Assembly: GCF_013371085.1 (NCBI RefSeq)
Contig: NZ_JABWCV010000013.1
Span: forward strand, 56,178 to 120,177
Direction of reading: 5' to 3'
DNA from: Vreelandella maris
GTDB taxonomy: Bacteria > Pseudomonadota > Gammaproteobacteria > Pseudomonadales > Halomonadaceae
DNA length: 64,000 bases
Position 1 is the first letter of the stretch. Each line of letters opens with the position of its first letter. A program made the position numbers and the translations under genes. Shown in pieces: positions 1 to 9,003 of this stretch. The notes under the pieces are model-generated. The model was not told where the DNA came from. It saw only the letters and a program-made list of their open reading frames with translations, and ran no database searches.

Positions 1-635
1 GCACGTTGATTAAAAGCCTGCTGGGGCTGGTGCCGTCGCTGTCAGGAGAGGTGATGGTGCATGGGCGACCTTACGCCACGCAGCGTAAACGGGTGGGCTA
101 CGTGCCCCAGCGCTCAAGCGTTGACTGGGATTTTCCCACCACTGCACTGGATGTGGTCACCATGGGGCTTTACGGGCGTTTAGGTTGGCTCAAAAGACCG
201 GGGCGCAAAGAGCGCCATGAGGCGCAGGAAGCACTTGAGATGGTCGGTATGAGTGCCTTTGCTGAGCGCCAGATCAGCCAACTCTCAGGAGGCCAGCAGC
301 AGCGCGTATTTTTAGCCCGTGCGCTGGTGCAGCAAGCCGATGTGTATTTTCTTGATGAACCCATGGCGGGCGTCGATGCCACCACCGAGCGGGCCATTAT
401 CGATATCCTGCGCCGCCTGCGCGATGCGGGCAAGACGCTGATTGTCGTCCACCATGATCTGCAAACGGTTCGCACCTACTTTGACTGGCTACTGCTACTC
501 AACGTGCGGGTCATCGCCAGCGGCAAGGCCGAGGAGGTGTTCAAGATCGATCACCTGCGCCAAGCTTACGGCGGCCAAATCGCGCTACTTGATGACAATG
601 AATCGTTAATGTTTTCCGCCTCAAAGGTGAAGTAA
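1..635 (+). CDS. Metal (Mn/Zn/Fe) ABC transporter ATP-binding protein, 5'-truncated by window edge
   Basis: This is the ATPase of a chelated-metal importer of the SitB/MntB/TroB type, which powers uptake of Mn2+, Zn2+ or Fe2+ across the inner membrane. The reading frame is already open at base 3, so the gene begins upstream of the window and the Walker A glycines are missing; only the Thr-Leu-Ile-Lys that normally follows them is present. Visible are the Q-loop region (YVPQR), the LSGGQQQR signature, Walker B (VYFLDEP) and the switch histidine (VVHHD). The gene is followed after 3 bases by a permease gene, so this is one operon; a substrate-binding protein gene would be expected just upstream. 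The metal cannot be told from the sequence. Confidence 0.9.
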   Translation, partial: TLIKSLLGLVPSLSGEVMVHGRPYATQRKRVGYVPQRSSVDWDFPTTALDVVTMGLYGRLGWLKRPGRKERHEAQEALEMVGMSAFAERQISQLSGGQQQRVFLARALVQQADVYFLDEPMAGVDATTERAIIDILRRLRDAGKTLIVVHHDLQTVRTYFDWLLLLNVRVIASGKAEEVFKIDHLRQAYGGQIALLDDNESLMFSASKVK

Positions 636-638
636 CCC

Positions 639-1745
639 ATGGCGTGGCTTGAGCTTTTATCTGACTACACCTTTCAGAATGTCGTCATTGGCGCCTCACT
701 GCTGGGGCTGATTAGCGGCCCGCTGGGCTGTTTTGCGGTGCTGCGTCGCCAAAGCCTGCTGGGAGACGCAATCTCCCACGCCGCCCTTCCCGGCATCTGC
801 TTAAGCTTTATCATCACCGGTAGCCGCGATATTGGCGGGATCATTATTGGCTCGCTAATCACCGGTTCCGCCGCCGCGCTGATTATGCTGATGCTGACGC
901 GTTTGAGCCGCCTCAAAACCGACGCAGGTCTGGGCGCCTGCCTGAGTATCTTTTTTGCCGTGGGCATTGTGCTGCTCACCTATATCCAGGGCACCAATAA
1001 CGCCTCCCAAGGTGGTCTTGAGGCCTTTCTGTTCGGCCAGGCCGCCGCGACGCTGCGCTCTGATTTATGGGTGATGGGCAGCATTACGCTGGTCACGCTG
1101 CTGCTGCTTGCCGCCTTCTGGAAACAGGCCAAGCTGGTCACCTTTGATGCGGAGTACGCTCGCACGCTCGGTATGCCTACCACCGTGATTGAAGCATCGC
1201 TCACCGCTATGGTTGCGCTAGCGGTCGTGGTCGGCCTGCAGATGGTCGGGGTGATATTGATGGCCGCCATGATCGTGGCACCCGCGGCCGCCGCGCGACA
1301 GTGGAGCCGCCACCTAGGCGGCATGCTCACCATCGCCGCAGGCGTCGGTATTGTCAGTGGTGTTTCAGGGGCGACCATCAGCACCCTGTCGCGTGGCTTG
1401 GCAACCGGCCCGCTGATTGTCCTTACCGCAACCGCCATCGTGCTTATATCGTTGGCATTGGCACCCGGCCGTGGCCTGCTATGGGGCATGATAAAGCACT
1501 ATCGCCAGAAGTCAGCGCTGCAGCAACAGCAGCTACTTTATGCGCTGTACAAACACTCGGCCGATCCCTCACGCGCTTCCCCAACACTTGGGTCACGCCG
1601 GATGTTCCACAAACTTAAGCAGCAAGGCTACCTAACCCGCTCTCTACGCGGTGCCACCCCAAGCGACGACGGCTGGGGGCTAACGGCACAGGGCCAGGCG
1701 GAGGCTAGAAGAGTGGTCGCGGCCTTTGAGGAATTAGCATCATGA
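639..1745 (+). CDS. Metal ABC transporter permease with C-terminal winged-helix-like extension
   Basis: This is an ABC-3 family permease (SitC/MntC/TroC type), a polytopic inner-membrane subunit. Residues about 1-290 carry the hydrophobic segments and the conserved family block around MVGVILMAAMIVAPAAAA. It is 368 residues long, against about 280 for the plain family. The extra 75 residues (about 294-368) are soluble and read like a winged-helix domain of the DtxR/MntR kind: a helix with LLYALY, then RRMFHKLKQQGYL, then a WGLTAQGQAEA wing and final helix. No metal-site residues can be assigned. The stop overlaps the next start as ATGA, giving tight coupling to the second permease. Confidence 0.9.
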   Translation: MAWLELLSDYTFQNVVIGASLLGLISGPLGCFAVLRRQSLLGDAISHAALPGICLSFIITGSRDIGGIIIGSLITGSAAALIMLMLTRLSRLKTDAGLGACLSIFFAVGIVLLTYIQGTNNASQGGLEAFLFGQAAATLRSDLWVMGSITLVTLLLLAAFWKQAKLVTFDAEYARTLGMPTTVIEASLTAMVALAVVVGLQMVGVILMAAMIVAPAAAARQWSRHLGGMLTIAAGVGIVSGVSGATISTLSRGLATGPLIVLTATAIVLISLALAPGRGLLWGMIKHYRQKSALQQQQLLYALYKHSADPSRASPTLGSRRMFHKLKQQGYLTRSLRGATPSDDGWGLTAQGQAEARRVVAAFEELAS

Positions 1746-2662
1746 TGGCAGAGCTACTGACCACAACTGCCCTGCCCATTATGCTAGTGGGCGCGATGGT
1801 AGGCATCGCCTCCTCGGCGGTGGGCACCTTTTTAGTGCTGCGCGGCAACAGCATGTTATCCGACGCAATCAGCCATTCGATTGTGTTTGGCATCGTTATC
1901 GTCTGGCTGCTGACCAAGCAGCAGAGCGGGCCGGTACAATTGATCGGGGCCGCCCTCACCGGGCTGTTGACCGTCCTGCTCACCGAAGCCTTAGCGAGCA
2001 CCAAACGGGTCAAGCAGGATACCGCTATCGGGCTGGTCTTCCCGGCACTATTCTCGATCGGCGTGCTGCTATTGAATATTTATGCCAATGATGTGCATAT
2101 CGACACGCATACTGTGCTGCTCGGTGAGATCGGTTTTGTCTGGCTGGATACCCTCGACATCTTCGGCCTGCCCATCCCCCAGGCGCTGGTATCGATGAGT
2201 GTGATGACGGTGCTCAACTACGCGTTTATCGGGCTCTTTTATAAGGAGCTGAAGCTGGCCACCTTCGATCCGGCGCTGGCCAAAACGTTCGGTTTTATGC
2301 CCTCGATTCTTTTCTATGTGCTGCTCATGCTAACAAGCTCCACTGCCGTGGCGGCCTTTGATGCGGTAGGCGCGGTGCTGTTTATCGCCTTTGCCATTGT
2401 TCCCGCCTCCGCCGCCTATTTGCTGACCGACCGGCTGTGGATGATGTTTATCATCGGTGCGCTAATTTCTATCGCCTCGAGTATTTCTGGCTACTACCTC
2501 GCCGTGTATCTCAACGTCTCCATTGGCGGCATGATGGCCGTCATGACCGGCGTATTCCTGATCCTCGCCTTTCTGGCAGGGCCACGCTACGGCGTAATTA
2601 CCCAACTGGTCAAACGCCAACGGGCACGTCAGGCGCCGATGGAGCCGCCGCCCAGCATTTGA
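1742..2662 (+). CDS. Metal ABC transporter permease, second subunit
   Basis: This is a second ABC-3 family permease (SitD/MntD/TroD type), 306 residues, with about eight hydrophobic segments and the family block near VGAVLFIAFAIVPASAAYLL. It pairs with the preceding permease as a heterodimer on the ATPase encoded at the window start. Its ATG lies inside the stop of the upstream gene (ATGA). There is no C-terminal extension here, unlike its partner. It is the last gene of the operon and converges with urtE; the 97-base gap holds a terminator that fits the opposing urt operon better. Confidence 0.9.
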   Translation: MMAELLTTTALPIMLVGAMVGIASSAVGTFLVLRGNSMLSDAISHSIVFGIVIVWLLTKQQSGPVQLIGAALTGLLTVLLTEALASTKRVKQDTAIGLVFPALFSIGVLLLNIYANDVHIDTHTVLLGEIGFVWLDTLDIFGLPIPQALVSMSVMTVLNYAFIGLFYKELKLATFDPALAKTFGFMPSILFYVLLMLTSSTAVAAFDAVGAVLFIAFAIVPASAAYLLTDRLWMMFIIGALISIASSISGYYLAVYLNVSIGGMMAVMTGVFLILAFLAGPRYGVITQLVKRQRARQAPMEPPPSI

Positions 2663-2696
2663 AGCCCAGCTTTTGGAAACACGGCTCATCTGCGCG

Positions 2697-2742
2697 CAAA
2701 AAAGCGACCGCCTTTCGACAAACGCTTGGCCGGGCAGGCGGT
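2697..2742 (-). terminator. Rho-independent terminator after urtE
   Basis: A 7-bp stem (2707-2713 pairing with 2736-2742) is followed, reading the minus strand, by a run of seven T (2697-2703). It lies just past the urtE stop at 2760. Confidence 0.6.
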
Positions 2743-2759
2743 AACCGGGTGTGGATAAC

Positions 2760-3467
2760 TTAAACCGTCAGGTGCTGCTTGATCAGCTCATTGGAAAGCT
2801 CACTGATCTCGCCTTTGGCTACCGGACGGCCGCGATCCATGATCACAAAGCGGTCGGCGTACTTGCGGGCGAAGGGTAGCTTCTGCTCCACCAGCAATAC
2901 GGTTAAACCATCCTCGTTGATCAACTGGCGAATCACCTGGCCGATCTGGGCGACGATATTGGGCTGAATGCCCTCCCCCGGTTCGTCCAAAATCAGTAGC
3001 TTGGGCTCAATCACCAGCGCACGGCCAATAGCCAACTGCTGCTGTTGACCACCGGATAGATCACCGCCACGGCGGTTTTTCATCTCCTTGAGCACTGGGA
3101 ACAACTCGTAGACCCGCTCGGGAATCTTTTTCAGCCCGTCGCTGCGGGCGGCAAGGCCGGTGCGCAAATTCTCCTCTACAGTCAGCAGCGGAAATATCTG
3201 CCGCCCTTGGGGCACGTAGCCAATCCCCAACCGCGAGCGCGCTTCAATGGCTTTTTTAGTCAGTTGGATCTCGCCAGTCTCGGCGGTGTAGCGCAGCTCA
3301 CCGCTTTTGACCACCACTTCACCCATTACGGCTTTCAGCAGCGTGGTTTTACCCACGCCGTTGCGCCCCATCACGCAGGTGCACTGCCCGGCGGGCACTT
3401 CAAGGTCTAAATCCCACAGGGTGTGGCTTTCGCCGTAGAACTGGTTGAGCTTTTCAATGGCTAGCAT
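2760..3467 (-). CDS. urtE: Urea ABC transporter ATP-binding subunit UrtE
   Basis: One of the two ATPases of the urea importer UrtABCDE, which belongs to the branched-chain amino-acid transporter class. It is 235 residues, the normal length. Walker A (GRNGVGKTT) is at about 34-42, the LSGGQQQQ signature at about 137-144 and Walker B (LLILDEP) at 157-163. The text DEPGEGIQPNIV is typical of UrtE. It is the last gene of a minus-strand operon and its ATG overlaps the urtD stop by one base. A paralogue lies at 39501-40190. No urease gene follows, although ure genes often adjoin urt operons. Confidence 0.95.
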   Translation of the reverse strand: MLAIEKLNQFYGESHTLWDLDLEVPAGQCTCVMGRNGVGKTTLLKAVMGEVVVKSGELRYTAETGEIQLTKKAIEARSRLGIGYVPQGRQIFPLLTVEENLRTGLAARSDGLKKIPERVYELFPVLKEMKNRRGGDLSGGQQQQLAIGRALVIEPKLLILDEPGEGIQPNIVAQIGQVIRQLINEDGLTVLLVEQKLPFARKYADRFVIMDRGRPVAKGEISELSNELIKQHLTV

Positions 3468-4303
3468 TAGGCGGCCTCCTCGTCATCGGCACCCAGATAG
3501 ACCTCGATCACTTTAGGGTCATTGGAGACTTGATCCATGGTGCCTTCCGCCAGCACGCTGCCTTGGTGCAGCACGGTCACTTGGCGAGCAATCGAACGCA
3601 CAAAACCCATATCGTGTTCCACCACCACCACCGACTGCTTGCCTGCCAGGCCGGTGAGCAGCTCGGCGGTGCGCTCCATCTCTTGCTCGGTCATACCCGC
3701 CACCGGTTCATCCACCAGTAGTAGACGCGGGCGTTGCATCAGCAGCATGCCAATCTCCAGCCACTGCTTCTGGCCGTGGGAAAGAATGCCCGCAGGCTGA
3801 TGGCGGAGCGCCTTCAGGCCGATGGTTTCCAACACTTCATCGATGCGGTCTTTGATCTCGCCGGTCATGCGGGCAGTTAGGGTGGGGAAAATACGCTTGT
3901 CGGCGGCCATGGCCAATTCCAGGTTTTCAAACACCGAGAGCGCTTCGAATACCGTCGGCTTTTGAAACTTGCGGCCAATGCCCAGGCTGGCGATATCGGG
4001 CTCGTTCATATGCAGCAGGTTGTGGCGGCTGCCGAACCATACGCTGCCGCTATTGGGTCGGGTTTTGCCGGTGATGATATCCATCATGGTGGTTTTGCCC
4101 GCCCCGTTGGGGCCGATAATGCAGCGCAGCTCACCGTCGTTGATAGTCAGGTTGAGATTATTGATGGCTTTAAAGCCATCGAAGCTGACGGTGACATCTT
4201 CCATGTAAAGAATCGGCCCGTGGCGAACGTCCACCGGTGAGGCCTGAGGCGCCATGAAATCGAACACCCGGTCACGCTGGGACAGCGATTGCAGCAAACT
4301 CAT
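3467..4303 (-). CDS. urtD: Urea ABC transporter ATP-binding subunit UrtD
   Basis: Second ATPase of the urea importer, 278 residues. Walker A (GPNGAGKTT) is at about 64-72 and Walker B is LLLVDEP. The signature is the variant LSHGQKQWLEIGM that marks UrtD proteins and separates them from LivG. It has an N-terminal lead of about 30 residues before the nucleotide-binding domain, absent from the paralogue at 40205-40951. It overlaps urtC by 4 bases and urtE by one, which points to translational coupling across urtC-D-E. Confidence 0.95.
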   Translation of the reverse strand: MSLLQSLSQRDRVFDFMAPQASPVDVRHGPILYMEDVTVSFDGFKAINNLNLTINDGELRCIIGPNGAGKTTMMDIITGKTRPNSGSVWFGSRHNLLHMNEPDIASLGIGRKFQKPTVFEALSVFENLELAMAADKRIFPTLTARMTGEIKDRIDEVLETIGLKALRHQPAGILSHGQKQWLEIGMLLMQRPRLLLVDEPVAGMTEQEMERTAELLTGLAGKQSVVVVEHDMGFVRSIARQVTVLHQGSVLAEGTMDQVSNDPKVIEVYLGADDEEAA

Positions 4304-5472
4304 GCGGAGGCCTCCTTGGACGTGTGTTGATGGTCAGGATCCGTCGTTTGATCCTCGCGCTTACGGCGCTTGAGATAGCGAAACAGCCCGGCCACCCCCT
4401 TGGGCAGAAACACCGTGACCAGTACGAACATCGCGCCCAGGGCAAACAGCCAGGCATCGGGCATGACACCGGTAAAGATGGTTTTGGCGTAGTTGACCAA
4501 AATGGCGCCAATCACCGCGCCATACAGCGTGGCGCGACCGCCCAGTGCGACCCACAGCACAATCTCAATGGAGAAAATCGGCGAGAATTCGCTGGGATTG
4601 ATGATCCCCACTTGTGGCACGTAAAGCGCCCCGGCCAGGCCCGCCAGCATGGCCGATACCACAAACACAAACAGTTGAAAGCGCTCGACCCGGTAGCCGA
4701 GAAAGCGCGTGCGCGCTTCGGCGTCGCGAGTAGCCACGCTGACCCGGCCCAGCTTGCTGGTGACAATCGCACGGCAGAGGATATAGCCCAGCGCCAGCGC
4801 AACGCCAGTGGCGAGGAACAGCCCTAACCGCGTGGCGTCGCTGCGTAAATCAAACCCAACGATTTCGCGGAAATCGGTCAGACCGTTATTGCCGCCAAAG
4901 CCCATCTCGTTGCGGAAGAAGGCCAGCATTAAGGCAAAGGTCAGCGCCTGGGTAATGATCGACAGATACACCCCGGTGACCCGTGAGCGGAACGCCAAGA
5001 AACCAAATACTAACGCCAGTAGCCCAGGCGCCAGCAGCACCATGGCAAAGGCGAACCAGGCCATATCAAAGCCGTGCCAGAACCACGGCAGGCTGTCCCA
5101 GTTCAGGAACACCATAAAATCGGGCAGCACCGGGTGGCCGTAGGTGCCACGGTCACCAATTTGGCGCATCAAATACATACCCATGGCGTAGCCGCCGATG
5201 GCAAAAAAGGCGCCGTGCCCCAGGCTTAAAATGCCCAAATAGCCCCACACCAGATCCACCGCCACGGCAAGCAACGCGTAACTCAGGTACTTCCCAAACA
5301 GGTTGACGGTATAGGCACCCACATGCAGCGGATTCCCCGGTGGCACCGCCACGTGCAGGAGTGTGACCAGCGCCAGCGCGGCCAGTAGCACACCCAGAAA
5401 TATCTGCGTGGAGCGTTCACTGAAGGGTCGTGTTAGCCAAAAATTCGTCGATGATTCGGTCGTTAGTGACAT
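4300..5472 (-). CDS. urtC: Urea ABC transporter permease UrtC
   Basis: Inner-membrane permease of the LivM type, 390 residues, with about ten hydrophobic segments. The block GYLGILSLGHGAFFAIGGYAMGMYL is shared with the paralogue at 40948. It forms the translocation channel together with UrtB. The gene starts 3 bases after the urtB stop and overlaps urtD. The C-terminus is a basic, hydrophilic tail. Confidence 0.95.
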   Translation of the reverse strand: MSLTTESSTNFWLTRPFSERSTQIFLGVLLAALALVTLLHVAVPPGNPLHVGAYTVNLFGKYLSYALLAVAVDLVWGYLGILSLGHGAFFAIGGYAMGMYLMRQIGDRGTYGHPVLPDFMVFLNWDSLPWFWHGFDMAWFAFAMVLLAPGLLALVFGFLAFRSRVTGVYLSIITQALTFALMLAFFRNEMGFGGNNGLTDFREIVGFDLRSDATRLGLFLATGVALALGYILCRAIVTSKLGRVSVATRDAEARTRFLGYRVERFQLFVFVVSAMLAGLAGALYVPQVGIINPSEFSPIFSIEIVLWVALGGRATLYGAVIGAILVNYAKTIFTGVMPDAWLFALGAMFVLVTVFLPKGVAGLFRYLKRRKREDQTTDPDHQHTSKEASA

Positions 5473-5475
5473 CGT

Positions 5476-7110
5476 TTAGCCCTCCGCAGCCCGGCCCTTC
5501 TGCGGGAAGAGTCCACGCGGGCGTTTCTGAATGAATAGGATGATGAAGACCAGCACGATGATCTTGGCCAGTACTGCGCCTGCCCAAGGTTCCAGCACTT
5601 GGTTGATGACACCCAGCGATAGCCCGGCCACCAGCGTGCCCCAGAGATTACCCACGCCGCCGAATACCACCACCATGAAGGAATCGATGATGTAGTTCTG
5701 CCCCAAGTTAGGGCCGACGTTGGTAAGCTGGGAAAGCGCGACACCGGCAAGCCCGGCCACACCGGAGCCCAGCGCAAAGGTCATGATATCAACGCGAGTG
5801 GCACGAATGCCCATGGAGCGCGCCATGGCGCGGTTCTGGGTGACAGCACGTACCTCTAGCCCCAGCCGTGTACGGCGCATAATCAGCATCAGGCCGGCAA
5901 ACACCACTAGCGCAAAGCCGAGCACAACCATGCGATTGAGCGTCAGCGACAGCGCATCGTTCACTACCAATGAACCGCTCATCCACTCGGGGGTGATGAC
6001 GGTACGGTTGAGTGGAGAAATCACCGTGCGCACCAACTGCTGCAAAATCAGGCTGATACCAAAGGTTGCTAGCAGCGTCTCCAGCGGGCGGCCTTTTAGG
6101 AACTGAATCACGCCGCGCTCGATCGCCACGCCTGCTAAGGCGGCAACCATAAAGCCAGCGGGAATCGATAGAATCAACGCCAAGCCCGGCTGGCCGGGCA
6201 GCAGTTGCTGCATCGCCCAGGTGGTGTAGGCGCCCAGCATCATCAGCTCGCCGTGGGCCATGTTGATCACGCCCATGACCCCGAAGGTGATCGCCAAGCC
6301 AATGGCGGCCAGCACCAGTACCGAACCAAGGCTCAAGCCGAAATAGAGGGTTTCCAGGCCGCGATTGAGCTTGAGCTGCTGCTCGATGCCCGCCAGGGAA
6401 GCGGCAGCGGCATTGGCGACGATGGGATCATCGCTATTGGCTGCCCGGCTCAACGCCACGCGAGAGCGGGGGTGAAGACTGCCGTCCAGCGCTTCAACCC
6501 CAGCCATTTCACCCGCTTCAGCGCGGTAGATCGCCACGGCTTGAGTTAGCCGGTAGCGCACCTGCTCGTCCTCTTCCTGTTCGATCAAGTCATCAAGCGT
6601 GGGCACCAGCTCACCGTCTACTTCACCTAACAGGCGCTCGGCTGAGGTGCGACGGCGCTCCACATTAGGCGAGTAGAGGTCAACGACCGCGATGGCACTG
6701 CGCAGCTGATTGCGCAGGTTGTTGTTAATGCCGATACGCTCCAGATCACGTCGGGACATCTCGCCCAACGCTTCGCCGGTCAGTACATCGGCTACCGGCC
6801 AGTCGCGGCCGCGGTTTTCCAATACCAGTACAAAGCGGCCGTCTTCGGTGCGCTGTAGGCGGCCATCCAGCAAGGCCTGCAACCAATCACGAGCGCGCTC
6901 ATCGTCACTTTGCAAAATCGCGGTAATGGCTTCGCCTTTGGCGGTGTAAGACTCAACGTCCAGTGCTTCTAGCAATTCAAGGGCGGCACTGTCGTTAGCG
7001 CCCGTATTGTCAGAACCAGAGTTGTTAGCGGTGTCTGTTTGTGCCTGCGCGGTGAGGGTGGCCCCCAACAGCAGGAAGCAGAGCAGCGCCAAGGAAAGGA
7101 AACGCCTCAT
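5476..7110 (-). CDS. urtB: Urea ABC transporter permease UrtB with periplasmic N-terminal extension
   Basis: LivH-type permease, 544 residues. Residues 1-23 look like a signal peptide ending in AQA. They are followed by a soluble region of about 210 residues rich in short helices (ALELLEALD, ERLLGEVDG, AVAIYRAEAG) resembling HEAT-like repeats, and then by the membrane domain from about 255, with the conserved GVMGVINMAHGELMMLGAY. Long UrtB proteins with this extension are common in proteobacteria; the paralogue at 42125 lacks it. The start has a good Shine-Dalgarno (AGGAAG). The gene lies 103 bases after urtA, and that gap holds a strong hairpin. Confidence 0.95.
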   Translation of the reverse strand: MRRFLSLALLCFLLLGATLTAQAQTDTANNSGSDNTGANDSAALELLEALDVESYTAKGEAITAILQSDDERARDWLQALLDGRLQRTEDGRFVLVLENRGRDWPVADVLTGEALGEMSRRDLERIGINNNLRNQLRSAIAVVDLYSPNVERRRTSAERLLGEVDGELVPTLDDLIEQEEDEQVRYRLTQAVAIYRAEAGEMAGVEALDGSLHPRSRVALSRAANSDDPIVANAAAASLAGIEQQLKLNRGLETLYFGLSLGSVLVLAAIGLAITFGVMGVINMAHGELMMLGAYTTWAMQQLLPGQPGLALILSIPAGFMVAALAGVAIERGVIQFLKGRPLETLLATFGISLILQQLVRTVISPLNRTVITPEWMSGSLVVNDALSLTLNRMVVLGFALVVFAGLMLIMRRTRLGLEVRAVTQNRAMARSMGIRATRVDIMTFALGSGVAGLAGVALSQLTNVGPNLGQNYIIDSFMVVVFGGVGNLWGTLVAGLSLGVINQVLEPWAGAVLAKIIVLVFIILFIQKRPRGLFPQKGRAAEG

Positions 7111-7166
7111 GGGGTTCTTCCTTTGGTTATTAAAAACGGTTATCTAAGAGGGAAAGATAGCGTGCT

Positions 7167-7203
7167 CCTTGCCGCGCCAACCTCGAACCACGGCGCGGCA
7201 AGG
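7167..7203 (-). promoter_or_regulatory. Intercistronic hairpin between urtA and urtB
   Basis: A perfect 12-bp inverted repeat (7167-7178 with 7192-7203) with a 13-base loop lies 10 bases past the urtA stop. There is no T-run after it on the minus strand, so it is more likely a 3'-end stabiliser or partial terminator that lets the binding protein exceed the membrane subunits. The second urtA copy has a similar hairpin at the same place. Confidence 0.55.
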
Positions 7204-7213
7204 GGGTTATGCC

Positions 7214-8575
7214 TTACTCGGCGAGTGCCGCTTCGGCTTCTTCTGCTGCGGTGCTGCCACCGCACGAGCCGTTCACGACGTTGAAGTTGCCGCACTCCAT
7301 CGGCTTGCGCCAATCGGCAATCAGGTCACGCGAGCCAGGCAGGTAGTCAGACCAGGCATCGCCCGCCACGGTAGACGGCGTTTGCCAAACGATATCGAAC
7401 TGGCCGTTGTCCTGAATCTCACCGATCAACACCGGCTTGGTGATGTGGTGGTTGGGCATCATCGCCGCATAGCCGCCGGAGAGGTTAGGCACGGTCACAC
7501 CGATAATGGCATCTTTCACCGTATCGACATCCGTGGTGCCCGCTTTGCGAACCGCTTCGGCCCACATGTTGAAGCCGATGTAGTGCGCTTCCATGGGATC
7601 GTTGGTGACGGCCATATCGTCGCCGGTGTACTCGATCCAGGCATCGATAAAGTCGTAGTTATCGTCGTTATCGACGCTCATGAAGTAGTTCCAGGCAGCC
7701 AAGTGGCCCACTAGCGGCGCGGTATCGATACCGGTCAGTTCCTGCTCACCCACCGAGAAGGCGATGACCGGAATATCGGCCGCATCGATGCCCTGGTTGG
7801 AAAGCTCGGTGTAGAACGGTACGTTGGCGTCGCCGTTCACGGTCGAGATTACCGCAGTGGGTTTACCCTCTTCACCGAAACGGCGAATTTCCGCCACGAT
7901 GTTCTGCCAATCGGAGTGACCGAACGGCGTGTAGTTGACCATGATGTCCTCATCCGCGATGCCGTGCTCATCCTTAAGGAACGCTTCGAGGATACGGTTG
8001 GTGGTGCGCGGATAGACGTAGTCGGTACCCACCAGCGCAAAACGCTCGATACCCACTTCGTTGATTAGGTATTCAACCGCAGGAATCGCCTGCTGGTTAG
8101 GTGCCGCGCCGGTGTAGAAGACGTTTTCAGAAGACTCTTCGCCTTCATACTGCACCGGGTAGAACAGTAGACCGTTAAGCTCTTCGACAACGGGCAGTAC
8201 CGATTTACGCGATACCGAGGTCCAGTTACCGAAGATGACATCAACCTCTTCCTGGGCCAGCAGCTCACGGGCACGTTCGGCAAACAGCGGCCAGTTGGAA
8301 GCAGGATCCACCACCACTGCTTCCAACTGGCGGCCCAGCAAACCACCGGCTTCGTTCTGCTGTTCGATGAGCATTTCGACAGTGTCTTTCAGAACAGTTT
8401 CGCTAATCGCCATGGTGCCAGAGAGGGAGTGCAGGATACCGACTTTGATGGGGTCATCGTCTTGGGCGATGGCCTGGGTGCTGGCCCCCATGACCGCGGC
8501 GGTGAGTAGCGCGGTGGCGAAACGGCCACTTGAAAGGAATCGGTGCGGGTGTGTCGAGCGTTTGAGAGTGTTCAT
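7214..8575 (-). CDS. urtA: Urea ABC transporter substrate-binding protein UrtA
   Basis: Periplasmic binding protein, 453 residues. A signal peptide covers about 1-38, with a likely cleavage after TQAIAQ. The mature part begins with IKVGILHSLSGTMAISE, the hallmark of the UrtA/AmiC/FmdD group. Further family markers are WTSVSRKSVLPVVEE, YPVQYEGEESS and YVYPRTTNRI. A cysteine pair near the C-terminus (ECGNFNVVNGSCGG) may form a disulfide. The start has AAGGAG 8 bases upstream. It is first in the urt operon; the upstream region carries repeated GCACCAA elements. Confidence 0.95.
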   Translation of the reverse strand: MNTLKRSTHPHRFLSSGRFATALLTAAVMGASTQAIAQDDDPIKVGILHSLSGTMAISETVLKDTVEMLIEQQNEAGGLLGRQLEAVVVDPASNWPLFAERARELLAQEEVDVIFGNWTSVSRKSVLPVVEELNGLLFYPVQYEGEESSENVFYTGAAPNQQAIPAVEYLINEVGIERFALVGTDYVYPRTTNRILEAFLKDEHGIADEDIMVNYTPFGHSDWQNIVAEIRRFGEEGKPTAVISTVNGDANVPFYTELSNQGIDAADIPVIAFSVGEQELTGIDTAPLVGHLAAWNYFMSVDNDDNYDFIDAWIEYTGDDMAVTNDPMEAHYIGFNMWAEAVRKAGTTDVDTVKDAIIGVTVPNLSGGYAAMMPNHHITKPVLIGEIQDNGQFDIVWQTPSTVAGDAWSDYLPGSRDLIADWRKPMECGNFNVVNGSCGGSTAAEEAEAALAE

Positions 8576-8941
8576 TGTTAATCTCCTTGCACCCCTTATG
8601 AGTGGGGCTTGATGGTTGGCTTCGCACTTGGGGTTGTTGTGTTAGCTCCCCAATACGTCCACTAGCCCTTAACACCTGCAAGGGATGCGCCAGATTGGCA
8701 CAACGCCCACTTATAGTTAACGAATCAGCCACTTAGTTATCTTAAAATATTCCTAATTATCGTCAAACGCACCAATATAAAGCGCAAAGCTGTTATTAAA
8801 GCACCTTAACAATGCACCAATAAGAAACACTGCACCAACTCGGCACTTAGATTAGTCTTATACAATTTAGAAACTTTATACTTACTCTTTAGTTACAAAA
8901 AGCAGTAGAAAAAAGCCTGACCATCTTTCAGAGGTACTACT
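8576..8941. promoter_or_regulatory. urtA upstream region with repeated GCACCAA half-sites
   Basis: AT-rich region without a gene. GCACCAA occurs at 8769-8775, 8814-8820 and 8832-8838, with a variant at 8801-8808; two copies read TGCACCAA. TGCACCA is the half-site of the NtrC operator, which fits nitrogen control of urea uptake, but the copies are direct rather than inverted. I could not identify a convincing sigma-54 -24/-12 element. Role inferred only. Confidence 0.35.
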
Positions 8942-8976
8942 TATAAAAACGGGGCGCCGACGAAAGTCGGCGCCCC
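8942..8976 (-). terminator. Rho-independent terminator after tctA
   Basis: A perfect 11-bp GC-rich stem (8951-8961 with 8966-8976) with a GAAA-type tetraloop is followed on the minus strand by GTTTTTATAAG. It lies 28 bases past the tctA stop and separates the tct and urt operons. Confidence 0.85.
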
Positions 8977-9003
8977 GTTGCTCAAGATTGACCTCTTTAA
9001 GTA

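Noticed and set aside
7169..7714. 181-codon plus-strand open frame opposite urtA
   Set aside because: Antisense to the UrtA coding region, with no start signal and low complexity typical of a shadow frame.
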